Assembly (NCBI GenBank): GCA_031213475.1
Contig: JARUPZ010000018.1
Span: 2,232,001-2,296,000 of the forward strand
Length of the DNA stretch: 64,000 nt
From: Nereocystis luetkeana
Taxonomy: Eukaryota > Sar > Phaeophyceae > Laminariales > Laminariaceae
Direction: 5' to 3'
The notes under the pieces are model-generated. The model had not been told where the DNA came from. It saw nothing but the letters and a program-made list of their open reading frames with translations, and ran no database searches. This document shows, one piece after another, positions 1 to 10,400 of this stretch. Position 1 is the first letter of the stretch; each line of letters begins with the position of its first letter. Both the position numbers and the translations under genes were made by a program.

Positions 1-291
1 GATTTTCGAATTAAGGGGAGGGAGAAGGGGGTCTCCCCGTACGTCGGCATTCGTATAGGGGGCATAGGGGTGAAACTATGAAGGGCTTCTGATTTCTGAT
101 TGACTAAAAAACGACGACAAAAAAAAAATGAAAGCCAAGCAGAGGGACGAAGTCGGGTGTCTGGGTTTTTTATACGGCAAAAACAGGAACACATTGCATT
201 TTGGACCAATAGCAGAGCTCGTGGGAGTGCGTTTTGGACTTGATTCAAAGTACCGTAAATAGATGCGAGTAAACGCCCGCCCCCGCCCCCC
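1..291. other. no gene recognised
   Basis: Nothing recognisable in either strand apart from an A-run near 118-130 and a C-rich stretch at 276-293 that leads into the inverted repeat. Confidence 0.5.
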
Positions 292-451
292 CCGGATCGA
301 CTTTTCGAGCTCAATAACTCCGTACGAAGAAGAGGCCAATACCGAATATCACGTTTTCGGGCAGCCCCCGAAATGATTTGTCCACCGCCACCCTTTTCGG
401 CGCTGAAATCCTCCTTTCTGTGGAGATATCGAGCTCGAAAAGTCGATCCGG
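292..451. repeat. inverted repeat with 21-bp perfect arms
   Basis: Positions 292-312 and 431-451 are exact reverse complements (the left arm begins CCGGATCGACTTTTCGAG). They enclose about 118 bp with no recognisable gene. The arms could fold the segment into a stem, or could be the ends of a short non-autonomous element. No target duplication could be assigned and no second copy was seen in the window. Confidence 0.85.
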
Positions 452-1495
452 GGAAAGGGGGGAAGAGGGGGGCGCTCACTCCCACTATTACGGCATGTAC
501 CTGCTATGCCAGAAACGGACCAGGTACGTAGTATACCTGTTTTTGGCCGCTGCCTTTCTTTTTTCCTTTCGCGCGCACATTGTATACATACACGAGTACC
601 TGTTTTTTTTTCTTCCTGAAGCACAAAACAAACAGCCAACAGCCCGGGGTGCGTGAGGGCCAGCAAGCAACATGTCGTCCGAGCTCGTACCGGTGTTCTC
701 CAGTCGAGGAAAACCATGACCGAACCCACAGCAAAGAGGCGAGGGAGCGGGAGCGGGCGGAGGCGAAAGCTCTGCCAGTGGCGGAGGCGGTGGCGGAGGC
801 GGGGGTCGGACCGTTGTCGGTGGTACCCAACAAGAGGCCGAGCGCAACTGCCAGTGTCTGCGGCGTCCGGGCTGTACTCCGGGAGCATGAAGCTCTTGGC
901 ATCTGCAAGTCATCAGCTTTCACCTATAATAATTGTCTACCTCTCCTGTCCGCTTCGTTTACATTTCGTTGTTCCATTCTTGTTCGTGAGCTACAGTAGC
1001 GGAGGGGGCGGAAGCCGCCCGCAGAGCGAAGCGCCGTGTACAGCATACGTTGATGTCACACGCCCGCTGTTTAGTTGCTGTACGACCTGATTCCAGCGAC
1101 GCCCAACAAAAGATTTTTATCTTCGCAACAAAGCGCGCTCGTCTTTTGGGAGCTGGAAAACGAAACTCGGCAGGGTTGTTCGTCATGACAAGCAGGAAAA
1201 ACTAATGACGGGCCTTTTTTGTTTTTGTTTTCGTTTTTGTTTTTTTCACTTCCGTAGGTTGTTTTTCTTCATTTTGTGTGCTGCTATGAAGAACGATCGT
1301 ACAAAAGTTTCGTTTTCCAACTCCCAAAGTGCAGCCTGCTGGGCTCGCAGGAAAGAAAAACCTGAGACGGTTTTACTATAAAAAAAACATATCCCCACGT
1401 GGTGCCTGGTACCTGATACCAGGGTATGAAATAACGCCTCCCCAAGTAACACGAACGTGGTCATATCTCGGCTCCCGCTATGAGCAGGAGCGGCC
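452..1495. other. no gene recognised
   Basis: Mixed-composition sequence with a GC-rich stretch at about 725-870. Open frames overlap on both strands and none resembles a known protein or carries convincing splice junctions. Confidence 0.5.
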
Positions 1496-1690
1496 TGCAC
1501 AAAACTTTATGCAGAGCGTGTGTCGTCAATTTCAACCTTGCAAGTCTGCCCAGACCAGCCCGACCCCAGACCTAACCCAAACCCCAACCCTAGCCCCAAA
1601 GCCGTTGGGGGGCTCGAGGTCGGCAGGGGCAGTCACGCGGATCCGCCGCGTGTTTGAGGTTTTCCCCCAAAAAAAGCCGGGCGGCCGAGA
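1496..1690 (+). repeat. dispersed repeat containing telomere-like units (copy 1)
   Basis: This segment shares most of its length with the reverse complement of 20,690-20,905. Both contain a stretch of degenerate CCCTAA/CCCCAA units, a block reading GCAGTCACGCGG and an end near CCGGGCGGCCGA. Two diverged copies about 19 kb apart in opposite orientation indicate a mobile or duplicated segment rather than a chromosome end. No coding content is evident. Confidence 0.7.
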
Positions 1691-2481
1691 GACCCCACCC
1701 GCAATGACCAATACGATCCGCACTCTGGACAAAAAATTGTGCAGACCGCTCCTGCACATACAAAGAGGGCGAGTCTCATATCGCGAACTACAACTCGAAC
1801 GCCAAAAAAATCTCTCCACCGATCGATGTGCTCCCCTCGCTTGGTGATCGATGTGGACATTCAAGTCGATCGAAGATTTCAGGAGACATAATGTTCATCC
1901 TTCGACAGACAGCAAACTTTGCCTCGACGTGCCTGAACTGACACCAGACTACTACCAGGTATCTGGCAGGTTTTACTAATAGTGTGGAACACTCGGCCTC
2001 ACCTACGTACACACCTTGACCGCGCCTGTTCTGCCTTACTGCTATGTCTCCTGCTGATATCTTACATCTGTCGTGGAAGAAATTAATGTGTTCCGTTTTT
2101 TACTGCCGGAAGACGGAAACTTTCTCCTGGAACCAGCTCGTAGAGCCCCATGCTCCATGCTATGAATTACTTTGTTGCCTTATCATTCCTACTATAGACA
2201 CTTGTAGTACTACTGACTGTACACATGACACGTGTCTCTCGTCTCTAGTTGAGTGTTCCGTACAACAAGTCGCGGAGGAAGCCCATGGCTGTGACGTATC
2301 ATCCTGGGGCACTGACTGAACACGGCACGGGATTTGTCTTCTTGCCCACTGCTGTTCGTACTACGTATACAGCAGTTATTATTACTATAAAAGTTATTAT
2401 TATCTTATTCGTTGTAGAATCCTACGAGGTACGAGTTCATTCGTAAAAGGCTTTCACAGGTCAGGCACTATAATTATTGAC
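1691..2481. other. no gene recognised
   Basis: No supported gene. A TACCAGGTA word lies at about 1,954. AT-rich sequence at about 2,380-2,410 has no recognisable repeat partner in the window. Confidence 0.5.
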
Positions 2482-2550
2482 CGGGTTTTAGAGTTGATTA
2501 GGGTTTTCAGGGTTTATTAGGGTTAGGGTAGGGTAGGGCTGTATTTAGGG
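2482..2550 (+). repeat. degenerate interstitial telomere-like tract
   Basis: About 70 bp of GGGTTTT, AGGGTTTATT and TTAGGGTAGGG units. The pattern resembles degraded TTAGGG-type telomeric repeats inside the sequence. It is far from any visible chromosome end, so it may be a repair patch or part of a repeat. Units are too irregular to say which telomere motif the organism uses. Confidence 0.6.
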
Positions 2551-2708
2551 TCGCAAGTTGAAACTTAAAACAGAACATCAACTTCGTGTTTCATCTCGAG
2601 GGTCTCGAGTAGCCTGGCGAAACAAAAAAAAACGCTTGACGCATGCAAGCAGCTGCGGCGTCAGCTCCGAATACATTTGGTGATTTGGTTATTCGTATAG
2701 TGGTGTTT

Positions 2709-2768
2709 CTCTTCACGTATCATAATACGTGAAGAGTAGTCTCTTCACGTATCATAATACGTGAAGAG
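2709..2768. repeat. tandem pair of perfect hairpins
   Basis: A 28-bp hairpin (arm CTCTTCACGTAT, loop CATA, arm ATACGTGAAGAG) occurs at 2,709-2,736 and again, identical, at 2,741-2,768 with a 4-bp spacer. The 12-bp arms match perfectly in both. No gene abuts it. It could be a paired binding site, a terminator-like structure or the product of a small palindromic element. Confidence 0.9.
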
Positions 2769-3876
2769 TAGTCTCGTTATGACAAGGAAGAGATACAAAC
2801 AATATCAATTGGCTGTTGGTAGAAATTGGCTGTTGGTACGAGTATAATTGTTTTGTTGTTGTTCTCACATTAACTCACAATTCAATGCAGTCCGTGGTCG
2901 CAGGACAGGCTCCAATAACTCTGGAGTGGAAGAAATACCTCGAGTAAAAACAGAGGCAAAAACAAAAAACAAGCATACGCACTCCACCACTGCGGACACC
3001 AGGGAAGCAAAAAGGAGACTATTAATAGCAGACAAAAACCTAAAAAAAGAAGATGAAGCTAAGCAAAACAAAACAAAACAAAACAAAAACAGACGCAGAT
3101 AGCAAAACGCAAAAAAAAGGCAAAACGGACCATACTAACAAAGACACAAAGAGGTACAAACGGGAATGAAAGAAAAATGAAAAAAAGGGACAAAAAAGCG
3201 ATAATCACGGGCGGGGGGGAAAGAAAATACGAAAGGCAGGCACTGGAGCATACAGACACGCAAAGTTGCCCAGATGGCACCAGGCTAGTTACTTGGGTCC
3301 CAAAGAAGGGAGTGCATCATGACGATGATGGCCATAACCAGGCTTCAGTCTGTTGGGCAGACCGCCTCCCCTCCCCCCCCCCCGCCATTCCCCCTCGTCC
3401 CCCTTTAATATAGCCTGCCAGTCGTATGAAATGATTTGAACACCCTGAATGAACTGAATGAACAACTATAGCCCAACGACGTATGGGCTCTGAACCTGTA
3501 GCCTGTGTGTAGCAGCAATAAAAATACAGCCAGTATTAATATTAACAGTATCATCGTAGAAGAGTGCCAGCTACTCGTACGCGAAAAAACACAGATACTT
3601 ACCCGGTACCGGTACCCCACTTTTATATTTTAGAGTCCCAGACTGGGGGGGGGGGGGGATAATATCCTAAATTCAAGATAAAGGAAATTGAACAAAAACA
3701 TTGTTTATATCATTTCTGACAAAAATCCCAACCCGTCAGTTTTGTTTTCAATTCCAAAATCGTGGCGAGTTTGGCTCCGTTCTCTCTTTTTTTACTTTTG
3801 TTTCCTGCACCCCTGCCTAACCTGGTACATAAACACCTACATACGTACGTATGACCGATGCTCCCACCTCACCCAC
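2769..3876. other. no gene recognised; A-rich simple sequence
   Basis: Contains an AAAAC-rich stretch at about 3,062-3,100, purine-rich sequence to 3,240, a C-run near 3,370 and a G-run near 3,645. No coding region could be supported. Confidence 0.5.
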
Positions 3877-4298
3877 CTGCTCGACGAAAGTCCTCGGGGT
3901 AGCGTCGTGCTCCGAGCACATGTGCGCGAGCAGCATGGTCAGCAAGATCTGCCTCTCCGCGTCCAGACGCACTCTCTCGAGCCCATCCGCCGCGCCCCCA
4001 CCCCTCCCGTTCCCCCCGCCACCCCCAACCTCGCAGTCAACTCCACCACCAGGCGATGCTACCTCCCCTACCCCCCCCCCTCCTCCAGCCACCGCCGAAG
4101 CCGCTACCGCCGACGATGATGGTGATAACGATGACGATGGTAATGGTGGTGGTGGTGGTGGTGGTGGTGGCGACGCAGGGACGGGTAGGACGCAGCCGCC
4201 GCCGTCACCGCCTCCAGTGGGTTTCCCCTGGCGAAATAGAATCTCGTGGTCTACGTCATCGGATATCTGGCGCACGAAGGGCACCACCTCTGTTCCCC
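3877..4298 (-). CDS. unrecognised protein, probable internal exon
   Basis: The minus strand is open across this span. It begins after an acceptor-like CATCCAG and ends at FVEQ followed by a donor-like GTGGGTGAG at 3,876. Two stretches look like ordered protein: near the start, VPFVRQISDDVDHEILFRQG, and at the end, a helical-looking segment containing RLDAERQILLTMLLAHMCSE then HDATPRTFVEQ. Between them lie runs of Pro, Ser and Gly typical of a disordered linker and partly coded by GTG/CCC simple sequence. I do not recognise the family. The helical end would fit an armadillo/HEAT-like or vesicle-tethering protein, but that is a guess. It sits far downstream of the aminopeptidase gene on the same strand and is probably a separate gene. 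The acceptor choice is uncertain. Confidence 0.45.
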
Positions 4299-5330
4299 CT
4301 GGATGGTGTGTGGGGCAAAAGGCAAGACTCCAGGTTAGGCTGAACCCGTACCGTGGGTACACGTACCAGGTACCAGGTACCAGGTACTTGGTATCAGGTC
4401 CCAGCTACATAAATAGAGGTACTCGTAGGGGTATCGTACGATATCGTGTATGTACGATATAAGATATCACGCTTCGTACCATAACTTGTCGCAGGTATCA
4501 TATTCACCACGGGCGTTTACTTGCAGCACTGCCGTACCGGTGGACGAGACAGGCGTGTGTTCGTGTGCATTCTTCGCAACAAAACGCTAATATTTCTATT
4601 TCTATTGCACCCATCGGCATTCAGCACACTCACTCCCACCCGGCAAGTCACAAGGAGAGCGTCCCTGCCGATTCTTTGCCAATACGAGAGAGAGGTATAC
4701 CAGGTCGTCAGTGGTCACGGAAGTACGAGACGGCGATAACAACAAAGGCAGTACAAAAAGCACGGCAAACGGTACGTACAGCAGTATGCATGGTATATAC
4801 GTACGTACATACGTGACTTCAACGAATGAAACGCAAACAACGGAGAGGGGGGAAGGACGGAACGGAACCGAAGGAGAGGAGAGGAAGGAGGGAACTTGAT
4901 TGCCTTCCATCGACAAAACGAACAAGATGCAGCCTTACCGTTACAAGATGCAGGCTTATGAGGAACGTGCAGAGATGCAGAGATGCACGTGCGAGGGGGG
5001 GAGGAAGGAGGAAGGAAGTAATTTGGGAAATCTGTGTGCATTCATATTCATTCAACAAAGAACATGGCGAACACAAAACGCGCGCGGGGGGGGATGGACG
5101 GTAGGAACAAAATGCTTTGCAGTAACGAACGAAGCGGAAACCAGGGGGTAGGAAGGAACGAAGTGAGGAGCCGAGCACGGCGAGACTATGCTCGTACTCC
5201 TATCTAATGGTACCCTTGTCATGTGCGACTCGGGTAAATCGGGGCGAGCGGCTGACAAGCCAAACCTTCCTTCAAGAGTGTATGTACTGTATGTAGTTCA
5301 CGGTGGTGCCTATTCTTAAATACCACAGTA
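4299..5330. other. no gene recognised; TACCAGGTA cluster
   Basis: Three overlapping TACCAGGTA words occupy 4,364-4,386. The rest is purine-rich sequence with stretches of GGAAGGA at 4,850-5,020. No coding region could be supported. Confidence 0.5.
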
Positions 5331-5436
5331 TTACGGGGGGACATAGTAAACAGGACCTAAGGTACACACAAAAGCCTATATATTTCCCTTTTTTACTCGC
5401 AGTATTTGGTCCTATTAACTATGGGCCCCCCGAAAT
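5331..5436. mobile_element. family B palindromic MITE
   Basis: The ends are inverted: TTACGGGGGGACATAG on the left and CTATGGGCCCCCCGAAA on the right. The interior shares AAAACCTATATATTT with the ten other copies in the window. At about 106 bp with no coding capacity, it is a non-autonomous DNA transposon. The superfamily is unknown. Confidence 0.8.
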
Positions 5437-5449
5437 AGGACTTTAAAAG

Positions 5450-5640
5450 AGAGTGCCAGCTGTCCGCTATACGACGTTCTGTAGTATTAATACTTGTAGC
5501 GGTTGTGAAATCGCATGGCTACTTGGCACAGATGATCAGCCAGTGGCAGTGTGTGGAGTAGTGCCGGTTGCCGCTATAGTGCCGGTATTGTTGGCTGGCT
5601 GGCCCATACATACCGGCACTATAAAATGGGCGACTGCTTG
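5450..5640. mobile_element. family C MITE
   Basis: Shares the order of AGTGCCGG-type ends, the internal GTGGAGTAGTGCCGG block and a closing CCGGCACTATA with copies at 14,640, 27,996 and 42,239. The copy carries a TAGTATTAATACT word absent from the corresponding place in the 14.6 kb copy. No coding capacity. Confidence 0.7.
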
Positions 5641-8600
5641 TACGAGTGTTTCCTGATTGCTACGTACGGTACTTTACTTTTGTCTAGGTTTCTTGGTGTA
5701 TAAAAAGAGTGCAGGGCATCGAGTAAATGTAACACCAGAGGTAAGAAACAGATATGTTGGCCTACCCTGGGTTTCTTACTTGAGACAGGGTGCTTGGCAC
5801 TAATTCTTCGTGTCACTCAGCAGTATCAAAAACTTCCCCAACTTTTTGCTTCCCTATGAATCTCAGCCTGTCTCTTACCAGGTACAAAAGTACAGCAGTA
5901 GTGCTGTACGCGGTCTGAGGGTCCGAGCATGTCTTGGGTCTTGGGTGTACTCTGCTGTGTCTGGTGTAAGGTGTCTGTGTCGTCTTCACGTTCAACCGTT
6001 CTTTCTACCCAACTGCTACTACAGCAGTTGTACACCAGCACCTCGTACCCCCAGTTTCCGTCCCGATGTCCTGATCCCTTCAGCTGGCGTATAATAATGC
6101 GTGTTCTTACGTTCTTGCGCATCGTCTCTTGTACAGCGTGTCATATTATGTATGTGCATCGATATCTTTGAGGTATGCACGTTGTTTGTGATTGTTGCTC
6201 TATTGCTATTATCAGCGCATCTCCTGGGTGACGGATGAAGGCAGACAGCACAAGCAGAACCTGGTACAGCAGTACGAGTACCGGGTGCGTACCTTCCCAT
6301 GATAGGCAAGACAGAATCGTGGTGCTGCTGCTGTGTACACGGCAATGGAAACGGAAAGGGTACACCCGGTACCGGTACCCCTCGCAATTAACGACGACGA
6401 ATCACTGATGCGCGTAGTAACAGATTACACAACCGGTGCATGCTACAGCAGTATGGGATATATATACAGCACTCACTACTTCGGTATGATCTCTGGTGGC
6501 AACGTACAAACCATACGTAAGAAAACCTTGAGCGGATATTATGCCCGCCTATCTTGCTTACTGCCTTGCTATACGCCTCTACCTGTAAGTCGTACGAGTG
6601 CTGATGTTTTACGTTTTTCTATCAAACTCTCTGATCAGTGATCTGCAAGGATATGAGATGGAAAACATACAAATATGAACACAGCATTTATTTATTATTT
6701 TCGGTGGGGACGCGACGAAACGCGACAGCACGCACCCCGAAAAGGAAGCATGATGAGGCTGGGACACACGGGTGGGACGCGAGACTTTGGAAGGCGAGAG
6801 GCAACTGGCACGCGGGGCGCGAGCTGGAGGCGTTGGTGACATAGAACCGAGAGAGAGAGAAGAGAGAGAGGTTGCGAAATACGTCGCTGCGGGATCATGA
6901 TGAAAAACATATGAAAACCGAGTCGCCAGTAATATACCTGGTATGTGAAGAACAGACGAATTACTATACCTGGTACGATACAACAATCCAACTCCGATTG
7001 TTAAAAAATAGATACATATTTTCTGATGATTTTTAGTAGCAAAAACCGGCATCATCGGCAAGGGGGTTCCTTTGGACGTTCTCTGGATTGTAGTTGCGAT
7101 GCACAGGGCACTCCACAGCCTCCTGCGGGCTCGGAGAAGTGGTGGCTCCTCCTTGCGTATCGCTCGGCTGCGAGCCCGGCTGACGAACAGCAAAGGAAAA
7201 GTATTCGCAAAACGAACAGCCGGAGACGAACGCGTGTCTCCATCTCGGGTTTTTTTTTCCAGATCATTTTATTAATAGATAGAGCTACTATTCACATTGA
7301 AACGTAGTGATTTGAGCCTTTAGTCCGAATAGCAGCAACAGCAGCAGCAGAAGCAGCGGCGAGTACAACATGATCGCGTGCGAGTTTGGCACCACAAGGC
7401 CAAGCGAGGAGTGTCGCTCCGACGGCCCTTATTGCTCGCTCGACAAGAGGAGCGTCTGCCCTGCTCGCGTGCACCCTTCGCATCGGCAAAAAAGACACAT
7501 GGCCTGGCCAACACGGCTCACCTTCAATAATGCGTCTTGATGATGCCCTCCTAAAATGCCGTTCGTCAACCGATCCTTCCGCGCCAGCAGTAGTCGCGCG
7601 TTGCTGCTTGGGCGTCCGAACATTGGTGTTGATACCAGCCATGCCTCTCCCCCCCCCGCCCCTCGCCCGCCTGGAGAGTGACGGAGCACGGGTTGCTAGT
7701 TGCGCAGGGCTTCTACAGCCCACTTGTGGTCGCCTGGCATTCCAGGAGGCCGCCGTGCACGAGCAAGGGCTCGGCTACAGCAGTCGCCTGATACAGGGAA
7801 TAGGAGCTGCGGAGCACTTGACAACTTCTCTAAGTCTTGGTGTCCTGTGACAGCAGTGAGCCCCACAAGCAACACACCGCAAGACGCTCACTCCCACTCT
7901 CCCTTCTAGGTGGAACAGCGCCCGCGGGTACAGGGTTATAGAGGGAGGGGCAAGAGCTTACGAGCAGTGCGTGTGCGCTTCTGGGATATCTAGTCTGCCT
8001 CAGCGTCAGGCGTCCGAGGTCTCGAAGTCTCGAAGCTCAGCTTTGATGTGATTGACGAACGAAAGAGAGAGAGCGCTGTCCCAATCCCCAAGGTCCAAGA
8101 TTTTTCACAGATAAAAATTGCAGCACGAGCGGAAAAATTGATCAAAAAACAAAATCAAATTTTGTAAGACGAGGCGATGATTTGTAATTTGCTGATTGGC
8201 TGATTGTTTCGAAGCAAACAAGTAATTTGTAACTTGTTTTTCGTTGTTGACGTGAAACCGTCGATTATTTACCAATCCTATCGTACTGAATACAGAGTCA
8301 ACCGACTACGCAGCACTGCTGCAGTCGGTTCTGGGTACAGAGTACGAAAAATAACGTTTCGCGCATGCATGTATGGAGACATGGAGACGGCGAGAGCTAC
8401 GCATGCTACTCTCGTATGATAAAAAAGCACAGAGTGGTGTGATCTCGAGAGGGGTGTCGCTGCTCTGAACACAAGAAGAGGGGAGAGAAGAGGTTCAGGT
8501 ATTGTATGTGGTCATATCGTCTACCGGGTATCGGTATGCAACAGAACAAATACACGACGACGAAAAAAACGACAAAAAAATAAATCAAAAGATTTTTTGC

Positions 8601-9440
8601 TCGGGCTATCGCGCTACCTGGAACCATACACGATGTCTGGTATACTGTACGTCAGTACTGCTGTACGAGTACGAGATACTGTACGTAGTCGTTCTTGATC
8701 TGTTTCTGCGTTCGTACATACTTTTCGCAGCAGGACGTTTCGGTAAGAAGGACTAAGACGGGGAGATGGCTCTCGCGTAGAAACAGTTAGCATTGAACAC
8801 TGAGCATCGCATGTTTTTATGATCATGACCAGCAGCCAAAAAGTACGGAGCAGCACCCAAACAAACAAGTACCTTCTTCGCCGTCCACAACAATACTTCG
8901 CGTACAGATCACACGTCGCCAATGGTAATACATACCTGCACTCTGTGGACGGAAATATAAGGGTTGTTTAAAAATTATTATAAAAAAATACCAAGTAAGT
9001 GTGGTTACTATATATTTACGCACAGAGTGCGGTTTGCTGTAGGGCGGTGTAGTATGTGGCCCGGGAGGCCGCCAGGAGGCGAGTAACCTTATTACCAGGG
9101 GCATACATACGCTTATTATTTTGCACATGAAACCTATTTTGTGACCACAGGCAGGATTTCAGGAAAGTGAGCTAATGCGACAACCTTTATCATCATCATC
9201 AGACAACACAGGGAAATGGTCACACGGGGGGGCATATACCTCAAGGAGGCGGGGGGGCTGGCAGTGAAAAAGGGGCCATATGTAAAGTGAGTAAGTAGAA
9301 TTGCGATGGCATCTCCCTCCCAAGTTGTGGGCGATAGATCGGATCCTTGTGAACCCTCCTGCGCCACGGTGCTGCGGTGTACTTTCAGCCATCTACAAAG
9401 GTGCATTTCTTGCCTATAGTGTGATTTGTCCTGCCGTCAA
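5641..9440. other. no gene recognised over 3.8 kb
   Basis: Several TACCTGGTA words (about 6,935, 6,967) and CAGCAGTA/TACTGCTGTA words (about 6,010, 8,645) occur. A GC-richer block at about 7,060-7,900 is open in several frames on both strands but resembles no family I know and lacks convincing splice sites. A (GCA)-type stretch lies at 7,330-7,355. Confidence 0.45.
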
Positions 9441-9444
9441 CGCC

Positions 9445-9545
9445 AAATGTGAAGGTGTTACCTATTTATGAGCTATATGGGGTAAAAGACCGATCGATTA
9501 CCCGGCCCAAGGTAATCCTTACAACACTAGCCTTAGGTTATGTCG
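9445..9545 (-). repeat. family S tRNA-derived SINE-like fragment
   Basis: On the minus strand it reads GGTAATCGATCGGTCTTTTACC, then a tRNA A-box-like stretch ATATAGCTCATAAATAGGTAA followed by CACCTTCACATTTGGCG. The same order occurs at 26,165 (plus) and 40,558 (minus). The TAGCTCAGTAGGTAAC core is the usual 5' part of a tRNA gene, but the rest does not fold as a tRNA, so a tRNA-derived SINE is the best reading. Confidence 0.5.
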
Positions 9546-9834
9546 CTCCAATGCCAGTGACACGGCTTTCTCGTATTATATTGCCAACTTTCAGCGTCCC
9601 CGTGGATCTAGCTCGATTTTCTTCGCTTTTGCTCACTCTTGGGTACCAGTATGTTCGGACTCATTGTTGTCTAATTCGCCGAGCACACGTGCAGGTGATT
9701 AGATTTTTCCTTGCAAGTTAGAGGTTTGGGAATGGGTGTGAAGCGCCGCATCTTCGATCCGTTCTCCGAATTCTCCCGACGGGTTTGGCTTCTGCCCGAT
9801 TTTTCTATGAATTGGCATATACGGCCGTTCAGGG
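9526..9834 (+). repeat. dispersed repeat F (copy 1), possible solo-LTR remnant
   Basis: Colinear with 31,560-31,834, sharing TATGTCGCTCCAATGCC, TTTCAGCGTCCC, TACCAGTATGTTCGGACTC and CGCCGCATCTTCGATCC. The other copy lies just downstream of a gypsy fossil on the same strand, so both could be long-terminal-repeat remnants. That is inference. No second end was identified. Confidence 0.5.
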
Positions 9835-10400
9835 TGGGCTATTGTTATGGTATCCCCTCTCCCCTATTGCGGCGTCATGATTTGTATCAAGTGTCCCCTC
9901 ATCGTACCTGGCAGGCTTTATCGCCTGCCTGGCTGATGGCTGTTACCTCGCCCCTTCGAAGAAATTAATGCTATAATCTATACCAGGTGAGTCACAAGCA
10001 TCGCCAAGCACCTTGTGTGAGTGGCCAGAGCAGAGTGGCCAGAGCAAAGTCAAAAGGCCCGCCTGCTACCAAGCTACCAATAGTCGGCCCTTAGGTCCAC
10101 ACTGCCCTTAAACATAACACTGACCGACTAGTGCTATAGGCGCAGGTAGGGTTTCTGACTCCGCTCTGGGCACTCACGCAAGGTGCTTGGAGCTATCATC
10201 CCTCTATTGGTAGCTTGCTGGCTTGCGCCGGATGTTTTTTTCTGAACTAAGGAGCGAGAAAATTATCAGGCAGGCAGGTGATAACGCCTGCCAGGCATGA
10301 TAAGGGGGCGTTTGCTACACACCAGAACGCCGTAACAGAGGAGAGGGAATACCGTAACAGCCGAAAGAAAAAGGGGTATACGTTACTTGTATGGATGAGC
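9835..10400. mobile_element. foldback element with long inverted arms
   Basis: The left arm (about 9,835-10,030) contains TATCGCCTGCCT and CCTTGTGTGAGTGGCCAGAG. The right arm (about 10,140-10,400) contains their complements, CTCTGGGCACTCACGCAAGG and AGGTGATAACGCCTGCCAGG. The arms are imperfect and about 200-250 bp each, around a short centre. Single arms recur at 17,800-18,085, 31,835-32,045 and 62,225-62,330. The structure fits a non-autonomous foldback DNA transposon; no protein is encoded. Confidence 0.65.

Noticed and set aside
2482-2550. Chromosome end
   Set aside because: Only about 70 bp of degenerate units with ordinary sequence on both sides.
3688-4462. Plus-strand proline- and histidine-rich open frames
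   Set aside because: Antisense of the minus-strand exon, whose ends carry splice signals and a protein-like sequence.
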